A stretch of 64,000 nucleotides of DNA from Anseranas semipalmata (GCA_013399115.1 VXAA01004298.1:781460-845459), one strand, 5' to 3'; positions 1 through 13,092 are shown, numbered from the stretch's first letter. A program made the numbers and translations. The notes: generated from the letters alone by a model not told the origin.

Positions 1-3000
1 CAAAAGTTACAATAAAAAGTTACGATACAGGTATAAACCAGCTGGAGAAAAATAAGCGATGGATCAACTATGAAACCAACTTAAAAAACAAATGAAAGGT
101 TTTGAAAACAAATAAAGGTTTGAAAACAAAATAAAAAATATGAAAACAAATAAAGGTTTTTATTGCTTCAGTATTCTCTAAAAATTGCTTCAGCATTGCT
201 TCAGTATTCTCTAAAAATGAAAATCAAGCTAACAACAACCACAGTATTTAGTAGCTTCGTTTTCTGAAAGGGCTACAATTAAAGATCACACTTCATTACA
301 AGTTTAATGCTAAGGCATAACTGTGAGCCTTTTATTCAAATATTCTTTGATACTCCTGTGAAATTATACAGCCAACTAGTGCTACAATATTTTGGTACTT
401 GGACCCTCTTTCTCCCTCCATCCCAAACCCATAAAGGACACTCCCCTTCCCTGACTGAAAGGCACGGCTAGCTGTGCAGCTAGGAGTCCTGAAAGCAACA
501 CTCCTGCTGGATTTTTACTTCCATTTCCTTCACTCTCAATTTCCCCATGATCCCTTCCCTGATTGCTAATGTGGTCAATTAGACCAATCTTAATTCAGTG
601 TAGATAAAATACTTCCTGCCCTACCAGTTGCCCCTTTCAAGCACAAACATTTAATATACTTCCGACATATGGAGAGTAATTCCAATTCAATACTATAATC
701 TTTGCAGGGAATCTTCAGTGCTAAGTACCTCAAGATTATAAAATGGCCTGGCTGTAGCTCTCTGGTCAAACTGGCTGACCTCCAACCACTTCAGGTAACT
801 GTAAAACTGAAATAAGAGTAGTGCTGTACTCAGAAAATACTGAAAGGAAATGGAAGAGTTGTTTTTTTCGGAAACTTGAAAGAGTTGCAAAATGCCCAGT
901 ACAGTTTGCAACGTCAGCTTTTGACTGCTGTAACCTGATTTTTCCAAATTCATTTATTAGATACCCTCTGTAGCACTACGATCCTTTTCAAATGTCTTTA
1001 CATAATCACCAAACTAATCAGCAACCCACAGATGACTCAGATACAGTATCTTATTAACCAGCCTTACTGTAAATGCAAACGCTTGGCAAGTCTTTGCCAG
1101 CTAGAAAGAACTATGGGAGGATTTCTGTATCCTTTGCAGCAGACTGCGTCAGTTACTAAGATAATAGGGTTACATTTCCCGTGTAAGTCAGTATCAGACA
1201 GGTTGCAGTCCTCCACTTTACATGTGGCAATCTCAAAACATACGTGCTCTGGAATGATGTGTTATTTGGGATTTTAAATATACTATATCTTTAATAATAA
1301 AATGTAAACTTTGCGGACTCTATAGCTGATAATACGCTAATGGAAGACAAAGTCAACAGAAAGATTGTCAAGAGTCAGATTTTCAGAGTTAAGTCGTAAA
1401 GGAGCATGTACTAGATGAGATCTCTTTCCAACCCTTTTAAGTGCTGGGAAATTCTCCTCATAATACCATGACTATGCTACTGTGATGCTGTCATGTGAGA
1501 CAGGAGGATATCTGTTAGCCACAGCATTTTCAATGCCCACCCATGAGCACACTTTCAAATTTCTTCGGCATGATGCCTATGATGGGAAGTTGGGCGATAC
1601 TTAAAATATTTAGTGGAATAAATTCAAGTTTTCTCCAAAAATGGGGGGAAACCTGGAGACACCATATATACTAACACACCAAGCTGAAGGCTTAGCAAAA
1701 ATAGGCTATGGTATCATAATGTGGGCCATGCCCTCATTCAGATCTTGTACAACAAAGGATAGCTTTATTTGAATTAAAACGTTAAGCTTAAAAAAGAAAA
1801 AAAAAAAAAGACATTAGTAGTTACATTTTGCTGCTTTGCAAGTACACTTAAAGGCAGAAGTAGGGCTTTGATATTCCTACGATCACCATTCAATCATTTG
1901 GTCAAAAAGGTACCGTTACGTCCTTGTGAAAGGCCTGCTCCACTGACAACATCGTGGGCCTTTCAGAACCGAAGTCCCAGTTCACTGAATCACTTCAGTT
2001 TGTACCGACTGAAGAGCTCTACTCAAGCAAGTTTGTAGGTTTGGACTATGAGAAATTCTCATTTACTAATTTATTTGCAATTTTCTCGCAGAACTCCATC
2101 GGGCTAAGTCTGCGTGAGACAGTCCATACAGAATCAACATTTTCTGCACTCAGGCTGTCGTATTCTGAAGAACAATCCAGTACCTATGGTGTAAGAGCTC
2201 CTAATTATGGTGAATTACTGCGCTGCCCAACTCAGGGAACTCGCCTTTTCTTTACAACTGACCTGAGACATGCAGCATTCCGAGAAGAAAATAAAGCAGT
2301 GGCACAGCGCCTGTGCAGGGGACCAGGGAAGGCACTCGCCACACGGATGCGCCTCATCAGATAGTCCCTTTGATTTTGCCTGGTGAACCACTTTTGTACC
2401 AGAAAAGCTTTCAAATTTTGATTTGCTAACATGTATGGATTTTCACCAACAAGACTGCTCTTAGTCAACAAAGAAGTAATTACTTCAATGATTATCCTAG
2501 TAATTACTCAAGTAGTCAATAGAGAGGGAAGTAATTACTAAATTAATTCAGCCATCACCAAAAAAATGAGGGACATACACAGGTTGGAACATAAATTATG
2601 CTTATTTATATAAATTACGAATATTTAAAAGTGTTTCAAATTCCTTATCATTTAGTTCCATCTGGAAAGACTGGTCTAGAAAATGCAGCACTAACTTCAG
2701 AAAAATTTACACAGGACTTACAGTGGGCCCAGACACTTATTCTCATTGCAGAAAGTATTAAAAATTGCACAGCAAAATGAATTGTATTGACTGAAATTTA
2801 TACAGGTAAAGCACGGTACCGAGGCCCTCTGCAGACCAGTGTATAACATCCAATCTAGAAAAATATAAATGGCCAAGAAAAAAAATGCCAAGATTACAAG
2901 AACAAAAACAAACAAAAAACAATAACCATACCTTTTTCTTGGGTGTGTTCTCTTAAGAAAGAATGAAAAACAGCATTAATTCACAATGATGTTCCATGGG

Positions 3001-4015
3001 GCACTACTGTAACAACTCACAGTAGTTTAAGGTTTGAGTGCTTTTCTCCCAAGATTGCATTAGACATTTTCTTGGAAAAAAAAGAAAAGTCACTAAATCT
3101 AGAGTTCCATCTAATCTTGGGGTGGTGAGTTCAATCTTCGGTTACATGTCCAGATCAAGAAATCAAGATTACAAAAGAGATGAATAACTCATCAACAGTT
3201 CCTTATCATTGTTAATTTTTGGCAAGTTGTAACAGCACAAAAGGAGTAACACTTACGTAAATCTGACGGAGAGGCAGAGTACAACTACTATGCAGGAGAT
3301 TATGATTTTCTAGTCTTCACATGATAAATGAAGAATTAAATCAAGAACTAGAAGTTAAGATGAGATGCAATTTCCCATACTTGGGAATACAATACTCTCA
3401 AATTTCCCATTCTCTCTTCCCAACTTTTCCTTCTTTAAATAATTCTTTAAAGATTGTTTCTCACACCCCTTCCAGCCAGGCACAGTGCTTTGCCCCTCCC
3501 TTTCTGCCCATCTCTAAACCCTCATTCAGCTGCAGTAGCTCTGGGAACAACTCATGAATCCCTGTCTATCGCAGGCCTCCAATCCTTCTGTCCAAGCTGA
3601 AGTTTCACTGCATGTCCTTGATACCTGCTTGAGAACATTTGGATGCCCCCACTTTGCTCAAAGTGGGGAAACCGCAGCTCTTAATCTCCCTGTGCAAGGC
3701 TGTTCTACTGTTTCTTTAACATGTCTGAAAACATGATCAGCTTTCCTGTCATTCCACCCTGTAACTGGCAAAAGCTCTAAAGTGTGTAACCACACATATA
3801 GACACAATACTACAGAAGTGTCATTGCTAGTCCCCAACAAATAAAGCTTTTCAACATGAACAAGGAAGGTTTTGTATTATATATGCAGCCATGATTCTTG
3901 AAGACAGTCAACCTTTTTTATCTTTTGGTTTTTTAGATGGCAATTTTAGCCTATATGGGCATTTCAGAAATCCTATCAGTTCACAGCAATACATGATTCA
4001 TTAACGGGTTCATCT
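1..4015. other. 3' UTR and/or intergenic region
   Basis: No coding exon that I can support. A 20-nt segment at 2932-2951 has a good acceptor (TTTTTCATTCTTTCTTAAG) and donor (AAAAAG|GTATGG) on the minus strand, reading NTPKKK or RTHPRK; it could be a microexon of an alternative 3' end. A plus-strand frame of 136 codons lies at 1954-2364, unrecognised. No polyadenylation signal could be chosen among several TTTATT motifs. Confidence 0.4.
88..222. repeat. Local imperfect tandem repeats
   Basis: Two adjacent sets: TGAAAACAAATAAAGGTT-like units repeated about three times (88-162), then ATTGCTTCAGTATTCTCTAA-like units repeated two to three times (161-219). Confidence 0.75.
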
Positions 4016-4078
4016 CTATCTGTAAAATTCTAAGGCAATTAAATTGGAATTGGTGTTTCTCCGGAGAGGCTTCTCCAT
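4016..4078 (-). CDS. Exon 23, putative terminal coding exon (residues 689-708)
   Basis: A strong acceptor (TTCTATTTTATTTTTAG) opens a segment that, in the phase left by exon 22, reads MEKPLRRNTNSNLIALEFYR and ends at TAG (4016-4018). A second frame is open beyond this and would read GEASPEKHQF..., but it needs a different phase. It is short, so it could instead be chance, with the real end elsewhere. If correct, the 3' UTR lies below 4016. Confidence 0.45.
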   Translation of the reverse strand: MEKPLRRNTNSNLIALEFYR

Positions 4079-6730
4079 CTAAAAATAAAATAGAAGTTGA
4101 GACAGTGACTGGCGTTATTTATATCAACAGTTCTACTGGAATGATAATACAGCAGCTTTCACATGCAAATATACATACATTTAAATGATTTAGTAAGGAT
4201 TAAAGTAAGGAGCTTAATACATTTCTCTGCCTGTGCTCAATGTTTTCATTCACTTCAGAATCTTATCAAAATGCCTCCCAAAGCAATTCTTGTGGACTGT
4301 GAAGAAATGTCAGTACACCACACAAAATATTCCTGGCTCTGAAAGAAAAGATGCTATGTAGGAAAGAAATAGCAAGTCATTATAAAGATATGAAAATAGC
4401 TCATTATAAAAATAAAATTTAAAAAGCACATTTCCTCGTCAGGATTCAACAATATGCTTACCCAGTCTAAAGGACTAACAAATAGATATGTTTAAAAATG
4501 TACATGTCACTGAGATACTAAAACTTTCAACAGGGGACAGGATCATAGCCATAGGAATTACCATGGAAAGATTCACCTCAAAACAGATCTGAATCTATGG
4601 TAACTATGCCTCTTAGCACCCTTAAAATAACAAGGCTCCAGTATAATGGGCTGGATCCCACTGCTGCTTGTCCCACCAGATGCAATAATGATTCCTTTCC
4701 AGGATCAAGCAAACAAAAATAAGGTCATGTCTGGAAACATACAGTTGTGTTTTCTGTGCAGCATTCATCAATTGTAAGGATACTGGAAAAAATTAATTTG
4801 CACTGAGTTTCACAAGCATATTTTCTCACTATCACAAGCCTATGCCCTTTAGTAACTGCAGCATCAAACTGCACAGTAAATCTGAATTCAGATGTTGACA
4901 TTTCATTGTATGTAAAACCAACACCTTCTTTGCAAGATGCAACGATACAGAGATTAGTATCCTGTGATACCTCACTACAGACATTACACTATGTATTTCG
5001 CAAAACAGTGGCACGTGCACTTGAGGTTCTCTCTCCTGTCTTGCTCATGTTACATTCTTTGCTTTCAGTTATCTCAGTATTGTCAATAACCATGCAATTG
5101 CACAATATTTCATTTTTTGCTTTTGAAATTTCCATTCCTCATATTCATGTGATCAATACTGAAGTAGCATAGGCACAGTAGTAAAATTTCCATTCAACAA
5201 GGCTAAAAAGTAAAACGTGATGAGGGAACTCTAAAGGCTAAATAGAAATGAAAACAAAACAGGTGCTAATTTAAAGAAAACCCACATCACTTCAAGCCAG
5301 TAATGATTTTCAACACTTCAGACTTGCAAGTGTGATCCAGAGGGTGATTTTTAGTTGTTTCTGTAAAGTTTACACATTATTAATTTGCATTCAGGAGATA
5401 AAAATTTTGTCATTATGTAGTATCCATATGTTTGCATTTTTTTTTTCCATAAAATTCTGCAACGTCTGTGGGCTGAGAGGGTGACAGTATTTGTATGATT
5501 TTGAAAAAAGAGCTAGAAAGGAAATGAGTATACCTAAACAAATGTGTGAAACTTTCCCACTTCTGACAAAGGTGTTTCAATACCCCTTTCTACTTGGAAA
5601 GGAAAAATATAGATTAAGGAGCTGGCTGAATATCAAAATCCCAAGAGGTTCCTATTTTTCTTATAGGAATAAGAAATATTATGCAGAATTAGGGACTAGT
5701 ATGCATTATCACCACTATACAATGCTACACCTACATAGTCCTATAGGTAATGGAGAGTACTAATTCTACTTTTGTTTTTACAAGTGATTGATTTACAAAA
5801 GAATCAGACAACCATTCTAACAAACATAGAAATGGCTTTTGTCTTGGTGTTAAAATATCCAATGTCAAGACTTGCATTTTAAGTTTATAAAATCACACCA
5901 AACAATTATCCAACTGAATAAAATACAAATGTCCTATGAGGTTTCTTGATTCTATTTCAAAATGCTTGTATGAAAGTAGACTCCTCTTTTGGACATCTAG
6001 ATAAACGAATCTTTAAAACTTTGACTTCTTTGTGACCTGCTTATCCACCTCTTCCTGTGTTCTCATGAATGCCTCCTCTCCTTTCTATATTTAAACTCTC
6101 ACGGGCATTACAAAATGCTGTTACAAATCACACATGCTGTTATCTGGACTTCCCTACAAGCACTGGGCATTAGTCCCAAACTGACCCTGCTCTTACAGGC
6201 TGGCTGGCCACAAAGTTCCACTCTGTCCCCCTGTGCAGGGGCAGAAGCTTTCCAGTGAAGGGAAAAAGAAGTTTCTCTGCAGGAAACTTAGCCGAGCAGT
6301 AGTTCTTCAACATCTCACTCCTCTGTTTAACAGTCAGGGCCGCTCGTTGGCTGCCACAGCACATTTACTTCAAAACTGTGAGGCTGATATAAGCCACCAT
6401 TAAAAACAGAGGACTTCCAAGGTAGCACAAAAAAGAGGTTCTTCTGATCCCTAAAAATGCTACAAAGGATAAGGGATGGAGCAGCTACTTCATTAGCAAG
6501 TACATCCTTTCAACTCTTATGTATCACAGTACAATAATCAGCAAATATTGCTGAACTAACCACCGCATCTCCCTGGTCTCTTTGGAAAAGTATCATCTCT
6601 TACCCTTCATACTTGAATGATATTAAAATGGGGCGGGGCAAGAGCCACGATTCACATCTGTTTTTTGAAAGGAAACACAAACCTTTTTATATGAAAAAGA
6701 TTAGTGTTATGCATTAAATATTAGCCTCAC
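4079..6730 (-). other. Intron 22
   Basis: AT-rich, 2.65 kb. A good donor at exon edge 4462 has no open frame before it. I see no known repeat. Confidence 0.4.
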
Positions 6731-6924
6731 CCTTTTCTTATTTTCCTTCTCAGTCCACTCCTGCAAACACTGTTTATAGATTAGAATTCCCTCTTCTTCT
6801 TGCCCTGGATATCTTCTGTAAGTCCTGAAACTTGCCATGATCAATGTCAGATTTTTGAGGGCAGGCCTGTCAGCATCCTTATCACGTAACCTAGGTGATC
6901 CAAATGTACCTGATGCTCATAAGC
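6731..6924 (-). CDS. Exon 22, apparent one-base frameshift (residues 624-688)
   Basis: A 194-nt exon with a strong acceptor (TTTTGTGCTTTGTCTTAG) and donor (AAAAGG|GTGAGG). In phase 0 the first part reads AYEHQVHLDHLGYVIRMLTG and then LPSK, before a TGA at 6847-6849. From the A5 run at 6852-6856 onward another frame is plainly coding: NLTLIMASFRTYRRYPGQEE, then EGILIYKQCLQEWTEKENKK and R. One extra A in the run would join the two into exactly 65 codons. This is more likely a homopolymer error or a recent lesion than two overlapping genes. Confidence 0.75.
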
Positions 6925-7287
6925 CTAAGACAAAGCACAAAATGCACTTCTTCACAAACAATGGCTTGAACTGCAAGTAGATTTTCTTTCTAAAAGCTCT
7001 CTGGCAACAGTCTGACTATGGTATTACCTGTACATTAAACAGTTTTTATGCATGGTTTACATTAAAACAGAGCATCGTGATTTTGCTGCTCTACTGGCAG
7101 CCAAGAGATATGATCCGGATTGACTCCTAAGTATTTATCAATACTGGTAGCTGAAGTAAAGTAGACCAGCATATTACTGTGCCTCTAAACTGAAAGTCAC
7201 AGGCAACTGTTCTCCTCCATTATTCAGGGTGTTTCATTTGAGATCTTTATTAAAAACCTGCAGAGTCCAATCAAATCTATTTTACTT

Positions 7288-7328
7288 AAAAAAAAAAAAA
7301 ACACAACAACAACAACAACAACAACAAA
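7288..7328. repeat. A-run and (ACA)n microsatellite
   Basis: A14 followed by about nine ACA units, shortly upstream of the CR1. Confidence 0.9.
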
Positions 7329-7367
7329 ACCCCACTATTTTTATTATTTTACCTTTTTTCAATAATG

Positions 7368-8120
7368 CTAAGTGCCAGGTCCTGTACTTGGATCCTAACA
7401 ACCCCATGCAGTGGTATAGGCTTTGGGAAGAGTGGCTGTAAAGTTGCCTCGCAGAAAAGCAGCTGGGGGTGCTGGTTGACAGCCAGCTGACTGTGAGCCA
7501 GCTGTGTGCCCGGGTGGCCAAGAAGGCCAGTGGCATCCTGACCCGTGTCAGAAATAGGGTGGCCACCAGGGATAGGGAAGTGACTGTCCCTCTGTACTCG
7601 GCACTGGTGAGACTGCAGCTCGAGTGCTGGGCTCAGTTTTGGGCCCCTCACTATAAGAAAGACAGGGAGCTGCTGGAACGCGTTCAGGGAAAAGCAACGA
7701 AGCTGGTGAAGGGACTGGAAAACAAGACGTGAACGGGGGCTACATGAACGGTCTGGAAAAAAGGAGGCAGAAGGGAGGCCTCATCGCTCTCTATCGCTGC
7801 CTGAAAGAAGGTTGCAGCAAGGATACTGTCAGTCTCTTTTCTCAGGTGACAAGTGGTAAGATGTGAGGAAACGGCCTCAATTTGTGCCAGGTTAGGTTCA
7901 GATTGGATGTCAGGAAGAGTTTCTTCATGGAGAGGGCGGTTAGGCATTGGAACAGGCTGCCCAGGGAAGCAGTGGAGTCCCCATCCCTGGAGCTATTTAA
8001 GAGATGCGTGGACATGGAAGTAAGGGACACGGTTTAGTGTTGGGACTCCGTAGGTCACGTTGATGGCTGGACATGATGATCTTTAAGGTCTTTTCCAGCC
8101 TAGATCATTCTATGATTCTA
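7368..8120 (+). mobile_element. CR1 LINE, ORF2 end and 3' UTR
   Basis: About 750 bp of CR1: 'TGCCAGGTCCTGTACTTGGA' and 'CAGCTGTGTGCCCGGGTGGC' from the reverse-transcriptase ORF end, 'GGCATTGGAACAGGCTGCCC' and 'TCCCCATCCCTGGAGCTATT' from the 3' UTR, and 'GATCATTCTATGATTCTA' at the end. Frames are broken. It belongs to a different subfamily and is more diverged than the copy at 21883. Confidence 0.9.
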
Positions 8121-9873
8121 CTATTTGCCCAAATATGAAAATATTATGCACATCAGAAATAAGAATAACAGAATTTTGCAAATCAGTATTTAAACAAAGA
8201 TGCACTTCAACTAACCAATTTCATTTATTTTAAGACCATCTTATTCTGGGTGCTGGGTAATAGGAACAAAAAACAAATTTAACTAGGGTCATCAGGTTTT
8301 GAAGTGCACAAGGGAAGACTTCATTCTATCTCAGATTACAATTTTCAGTGGGCGTAACTGAATTCTGGGTCTATTATACCGGTTCTGGTCACATGCACTA
8401 AGCTTCTGTATTTATTAAGATTATACTTTTACAGCCACGTTCAGTATGATTCTGTCTTTACAACCAATACATCCTAGAAACTTTCTAGTATGAAAAGTTG
8501 ATGTCTGATAATTTAAAAAAATAAATGTAACATATTACAATGATACATTATGACAGTCTGTCAGAACACAAAGACACAATGGTATTGCACAGTGATGCCA
8601 TGACTTGACACAAAGGCAAATGTTTTCATGCATCACAATTTGCCTGCTTTGGCCTGGAGGACAGAAAGAGAAACCCCCCCACTGTCTGCTATATCAAGGT
8701 TTCTGCTTAAAGTCTGAAGACTCCTTCACAGTTCCAGAAGTATTTTTTGGAAGGTTACAAGACACTGTAGGTTTTAAGGGGGAAAACTACTCAAGCAGAA
8801 GAATTCTTAATACTTCTACCACAATCATTCCTGAAGCATCAAGTACGTTAAGCCATATATAGACATGACTCCTGATCCAAATAGTTTATGTAACCGTGGT
8901 AAGTTACGGATACTTTAAATGAGGATGCTACTTGACTTTTTTTTTTTTTTCCCCTCAGCAACGTATTTCTGAAACAGTCCACTTGAAAGAGAGGCCTCAC
9001 TTCCCCTACACATAGCAGAAAGCCACCTGACCTAGGGTTGCAGAAGCCACGAGCCTGAAGGCTGAGTGCTGCAGTGCCTACACACTAGGTCTAAGGCATG
9101 TAGCCAAATGCATGAAATTGGAAAAACAGATGACTAACAAAATTCAGTTTTTTAACCAAGAACATTAAATTCAGAACTTTTTTTTCTGACCTCTATTTAC
9201 TACGTCATCTTGTTGATTTAAAACTATCACTGAAAAATACACTACTGCTTTGTCTAGGGATTCCTTAAGTATGATACTCACGAGTCCATGTCAGATGGGA
9301 CCACACATGCCATTCCAAATGTTTATTTAAAAATCCTAAAGGATCTGTTATCATCTCCTCCCTAAGTAGGAGGATGTTTGCTTAGTCCACACTTACCACA
9401 CAGCAATACTGAAATATGAGCATTTTCCTATGCAGTGTTTTTTTCAATGAATCCTTTCTGTTTTCAGCAGTATTCCTTGTATTTTTAATTGAGAGTATAG
9501 TACAGTCAATATCCCAGTTGCTGGGATTTCTTAAATATTGCTTTACTTCCGTTCATAAATGCAATAATCTCAAGTGATAAACTGAAGTGTTCCGAGGAAG
9601 CCACCGTGAGTCTATTCCACTCTTTCAGCTTTATTTAAATCATAAATGTCGTACTGCTCACAGTAAAGACAGGGCCCTTGGCCAGTAGAGTTTATGATGC
9701 TCCCTGGAGATATTTTCCTTCTTGTTGAAAAAAAGAAAAAAAACAAACACCTTACTATGCCAGATCAGGCCTATATTTTATTTTACTCATCGATCTCTAC
9801 CAGTGTTTGAATTTTCCATAGTACTTGCAACAGCAAGTCTGAACATCACCTTACCTCAGATATTATTATTTAC

Positions 9874-9934
9874 TGATCCGTTGCTTGTAGCATCACCACG
9901 TAAAAAGGGGTTATGCTTAGCTTGATCATAAAAC
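9874..9934 (-). CDS. Exon 21 (residues 604-623)
   Basis: Strong acceptor (ATATTTGTTTCTCAG|GTTTT). The frame reads FYDQAKHNPFLRGDATSNGS. I end it at GGATCA|GTAAAT, because this gives the codon border exon 22 needs. A much stronger donor (CTGAG|GTAAGG) lies 19 nt further down at exon edge 9855, but the frame has a TGA just before it. The exon is therefore well placed but its 3' end is ambiguous. Confidence 0.5.
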
Positions 9935-10370
9935 CTGAGAAACAAATATTTAGACACAAGATCTCAGTTCCAACATGACAGACAAGGTCATTCCATATGC
10001 CAGGTGCTAACACACCTATGGAGCTAGGAAGAAGCCAGCGGCAGAGCTTGAGGCAGCAGAGCTAGGCTGGTACCTTGGTGTGCAAACACAGACAGACTGC
10101 CTTCACACCACATCATGACAGTCTTAAAACTTGTGTCAGCTCTAGCCAAAGAAATCCTGTGCACCAATATAGCCAATTCATCACCTCATGTTCAAGTGTT
10201 ATTATTTGTTGTGTTAAGTTAACCCAGATCTTCACCACTTCACAATAAATATCTTTCCCAATCAAGAAACTGAAGGTTACCTTCCCCAGCAGTGTCTTCT
10301 GCTTGGGATTTGTGCACCTTTGATTTTTTTTTCTGCAGTACTTCCTGAATTATTCTTCAAGAATAACTAC
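9935..10370 (-). other. Intron 20 (436 nt)
   Basis: Includes an open, lysine-rich minus-strand segment ending at the donor GGGGAAG|GTAACC (exon edge 10281) that could be an alternative exon. No acceptor with a clear pyrimidine tract supports it. Confidence 0.4.
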
Positions 10371-10418
10371 CTTTTGAATATATCTGAAATCTGCTCAAAG
10401 CGAACCTCTGAATCTCCC
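10371..10418 (-). CDS. Exon 20 (residues 588-602)
   Basis: A 48-nt exon with acceptor AAGCCTGTTTTGTTAG and a modest donor (AAAAG|GTAGTT). The reading GDSEVRFEQISDIFK is strikingly protein-like. The two bases AG at its end combine with G from exon 21 into an arginine codon. A second frame (EIQRFALSRFQIYSK) is also open, so the choice depends on phase at both ends. Confidence 0.55.
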
Positions 10419-11965
10419 CTAACAAAACAGGCTTGTAAGAGGATTCCCTTTTGTCACTGAGATGAAGAAAAAACATTCCCTTTTTGCTTTAAGCAAACCA
10501 GACTTCCCTAGCTCACCTTCACTTTACTTTCCAGGATGGCAATACAAAAGGCATGAATTTACGGTACAATGGTTCGAATCCCTACACTAATACATATTTC
10601 CCTTTAAAATAAAAACATTAGAGCAACCAAGAATGAAAAAATAAAAGCATATTTCAGATGAAGTAATACCAGGGTTGTGTCCCATTTTAACCTCAAAAAG
10701 GGAAAGTTAACACTTAATATGAAAGCTACAGAGCATGCCAGCATTTCTTTCTCTCTCAGGCTACCATCTACTCTAAACCTGATAAACAGTTTCAGTTTTG
10801 TCAAAAATAGTCAATTTTTGACAAAATGCATCTTTTCCAAGTCTGTATTTTTAAAACAAAAATTATATTGCCAGAAAATAAGCAACCAGTTCTACGTAAT
10901 GAAATACATCTTTTCACTATAAAAGATTAAAGTGTTTCAAGTCCTTTAATATTTCATGTTTAATGCCTGAATTAACTTAGAAATTTGATTTCTTTTTCCC
11001 AATTTCCATATGGCTATAAATATGAATAAAAATGAAGAAAGCAACCAAAGATTTTATTGCAAGAAACAAGTTTTGCCTGTTTTTCAGGACCTCTGAGCTG
11101 ACAGCAAAGGAAAATTGTTTATATTTTAAAACCCTATGGTAATGGAAAGGGTAGCAAAGAAAGAAAAAAGCATCCTTTTTTTTGCTTTTGTCACCAGAAC
11201 AACCAGCTTGGGAACTATTTGGGGCTCTGTATCAACGCTTCTGTTGCCAATGCGTTAGATGGAAATTCCCAGTGGTGTTCCTGTAGACATGGAGCCAAGC
11301 CTTTATGTCTTCTACAGGTGGAAACAACTGCAGTATTGATATTTGAGAGGTCGCTGGTTACTCTCATAGAACAAGAAAAAATACCCTCATCGAGGATTAT
11401 CTGTACCATTTTATCCACTTATTAGTGAGCTACTAATTGCATATCTGCTGAGTAAGTAGAAGCCAAAAGTGATGACATTTGTTACACAAGCCCAGCTCTT
11501 TCTTACAAAAAAAAAAATAAACTACTATAGGAGTACATAAATCTTAAAAATAACTTTTCAGGAACATTCAGAATACTTGCAGATAATTTATTCATGATCC
11601 AGTTAACCTCTGCAAACAATCTGTATCTTACTTGTGTAACTGCAGCACAGAAAAGCCATGGGGTTAAGTCAAGATGTTTATCCTAAATGCTGTGCACACA
11701 CACAATTTGTTAAAAAAAAAAAAATAGAAGAGAAGAGAGCGAGTCCGAAGCCATGAGACAAGCTGGGCACTGGAACACTAGCTAAGATGGTTGTATCATC
11801 CACTGTAACTGAGGAAAGAAATACTAGCTGGAGACATGGAAGATTAGAAGGCTGTTTTAGACAGTTAAGCATAAATCGACTCTAGAAATTAGTACTGAAA
11901 CTTTCACATATAGGAAACCATTTCAAACCTGTACAATTTACATTCTATAAATAAAGGGAATCTAA

Positions 11966-12026
11966 TTGTAGAGCTGGACCAGATGACATCCACAGGTCCT
12001 TTTCAAGCTAAATTCTTTGATTCAAC
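11966..12026 (+). mobile_element. Diverged CR1 3' end fragment
   Basis: 'GAGCTGGACCAGATGACATC' then 'CAGGTCCTTTTCAAGCTAAA' and 'TTCTTTGATTCAAC' follow the CR1 3' consensus (GTTGGACTAGATGATCT… AGGTCCTTTCCAACCTAAATGATTCTATGATTC). It is old and truncated. Confidence 0.6.
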
Positions 12027-12509
12027 ATGAAAAAGTTTCAGAACAGTCTATTCCATAGGCAATCTCCTCCACACTTTCTACCATTTAGCACGTTTTCATT
12101 TAAAAACCAAAATGTATTTTAGTTTAAAACCAACCAACTAACAACAACAACAACAAAAACCACAGATATTTTGGGGCAAAAATAAACTATTTGAAGAAGA
12201 ACTGTCCATAGGGAGCTCTTCTGCATCTCTCCCAACCAATAGGTGTATCATCATAAAACTACTGCCAAAACTGATTTATCAGAAACCGAGCTTTTCAATC
12301 AGAAAGGAAACTCAATTTTTCTCACTATCAAAAGTATGGTTTCTCCAAGAGAACAGAGAGATATTCACGGGACAACAAATGCAGGAGAACTGAATTCCCA
12401 CTTGGGTCATTACAACAACTTTTACATGCACCTGAATTGACTGGCTTAAGCTTAGTTTTTAATACAAATATTTGATAGCATTATAAATTCTGAGAAGTCA
12501 ATAGAGGCC

Positions 12510-12545
12510 TTTTTTTTTTTTTNTTTTTTTTTTTTTTTTTTTTTT
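12510..12545. repeat. Poly-T tract with one N
   Basis: Homopolymer of about 36 T with an undetermined base at 12523. The length is unreliable in this assembly. Confidence 0.9.
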
Positions 12546-13092
12546 GCTATTCACAGATCCTGCCAGCTTTCAGATGTATACTTAAATCATTTACTCTCAA
12601 AGAAAAATTAAATACTGGGCTTGTTAGGATGATGGAAGTGTTAATTGCTGTCTACATCTACTTTTAACTATTCCAGTTAACCCTGTTCCTGAGCTTCCAG
12701 CTGACAGTTCTGTTATATGAAGAATGGCTGAAAAAGTCAGCTGTGGCTGACTTTGAACAATGCTGCCGTTCTGTGCCCTCAAGAAATCACACATATAGTA
12801 CTCAGGTGGCCAAATTTGTAAGATAAATTGAGCCAAGTATCCAGTTGCTCCTCTCAGTAAAAAGATTCTCATTTGCCCTCAAAAGAACAGGAAAAACTGG
12901 ATAGATGAAACCCAAATTCAGTGCCAAGATCAGAGACTCCCAGCTGTTTGGAGCTGACAGGAGGGACAGTATCTTCAAGACCTGTAACAGTAGCATCTTG
13001 AATTTGCCAATGAAATGTAATCTTTAAGACATATTTTATATGGTGGTAGGATGACCTCAGCCTAATGAAACTGTGAATGAAATGATCCTTAC

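Larger units (their letters stand above)
6925..9873 (-). other. Intron 21
   Basis: Contains an A-run plus (ACA)n microsatellite and a CR1 at 7368-8120. A T-run lies near 8938-8950. The remainder is AT-rich without further exons that I can support. Confidence 0.4.
10419..13092 (-). other. Intron 19
   Basis: Holds a diverged CR1 end (11966-12026), a T-run with one undetermined base (12510-12545) and a splice-bounded 51-nt segment at 11632-11682. That segment has acceptor TGCACAGCATTTAG and donor CACAA|GTAAGA, and reads DKHLDLTPWLFCAAVTQ, phase 0 to 0. It could be a skipped or alternative exon. Confidence 0.4.

Noticed and set aside
4462..4508. Donor CTGG|GTAAGC on the minus strand
   Set aside because: All frames upstream to the nearest acceptor are stopped.
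6726..6755. Plus-strand acceptor-like tract CCCTTTTCTTATTTTCCTTCTCAG
   Set aside because: It is the reverse complement of the lysine/glutamate-rich end of exon 22; the minus-strand exon explains it.
7229..8030. Several frames on both strands around 7.2-8.0 kb
   Set aside because: Pieces of a CR1 and the adjoining ACA repeat, not genes.
9393..9404. Strong minus-strand donor TGTG|GTAAGTG
   Set aside because: The nearest acceptor leaves a 12-nt exon; there is no further support.
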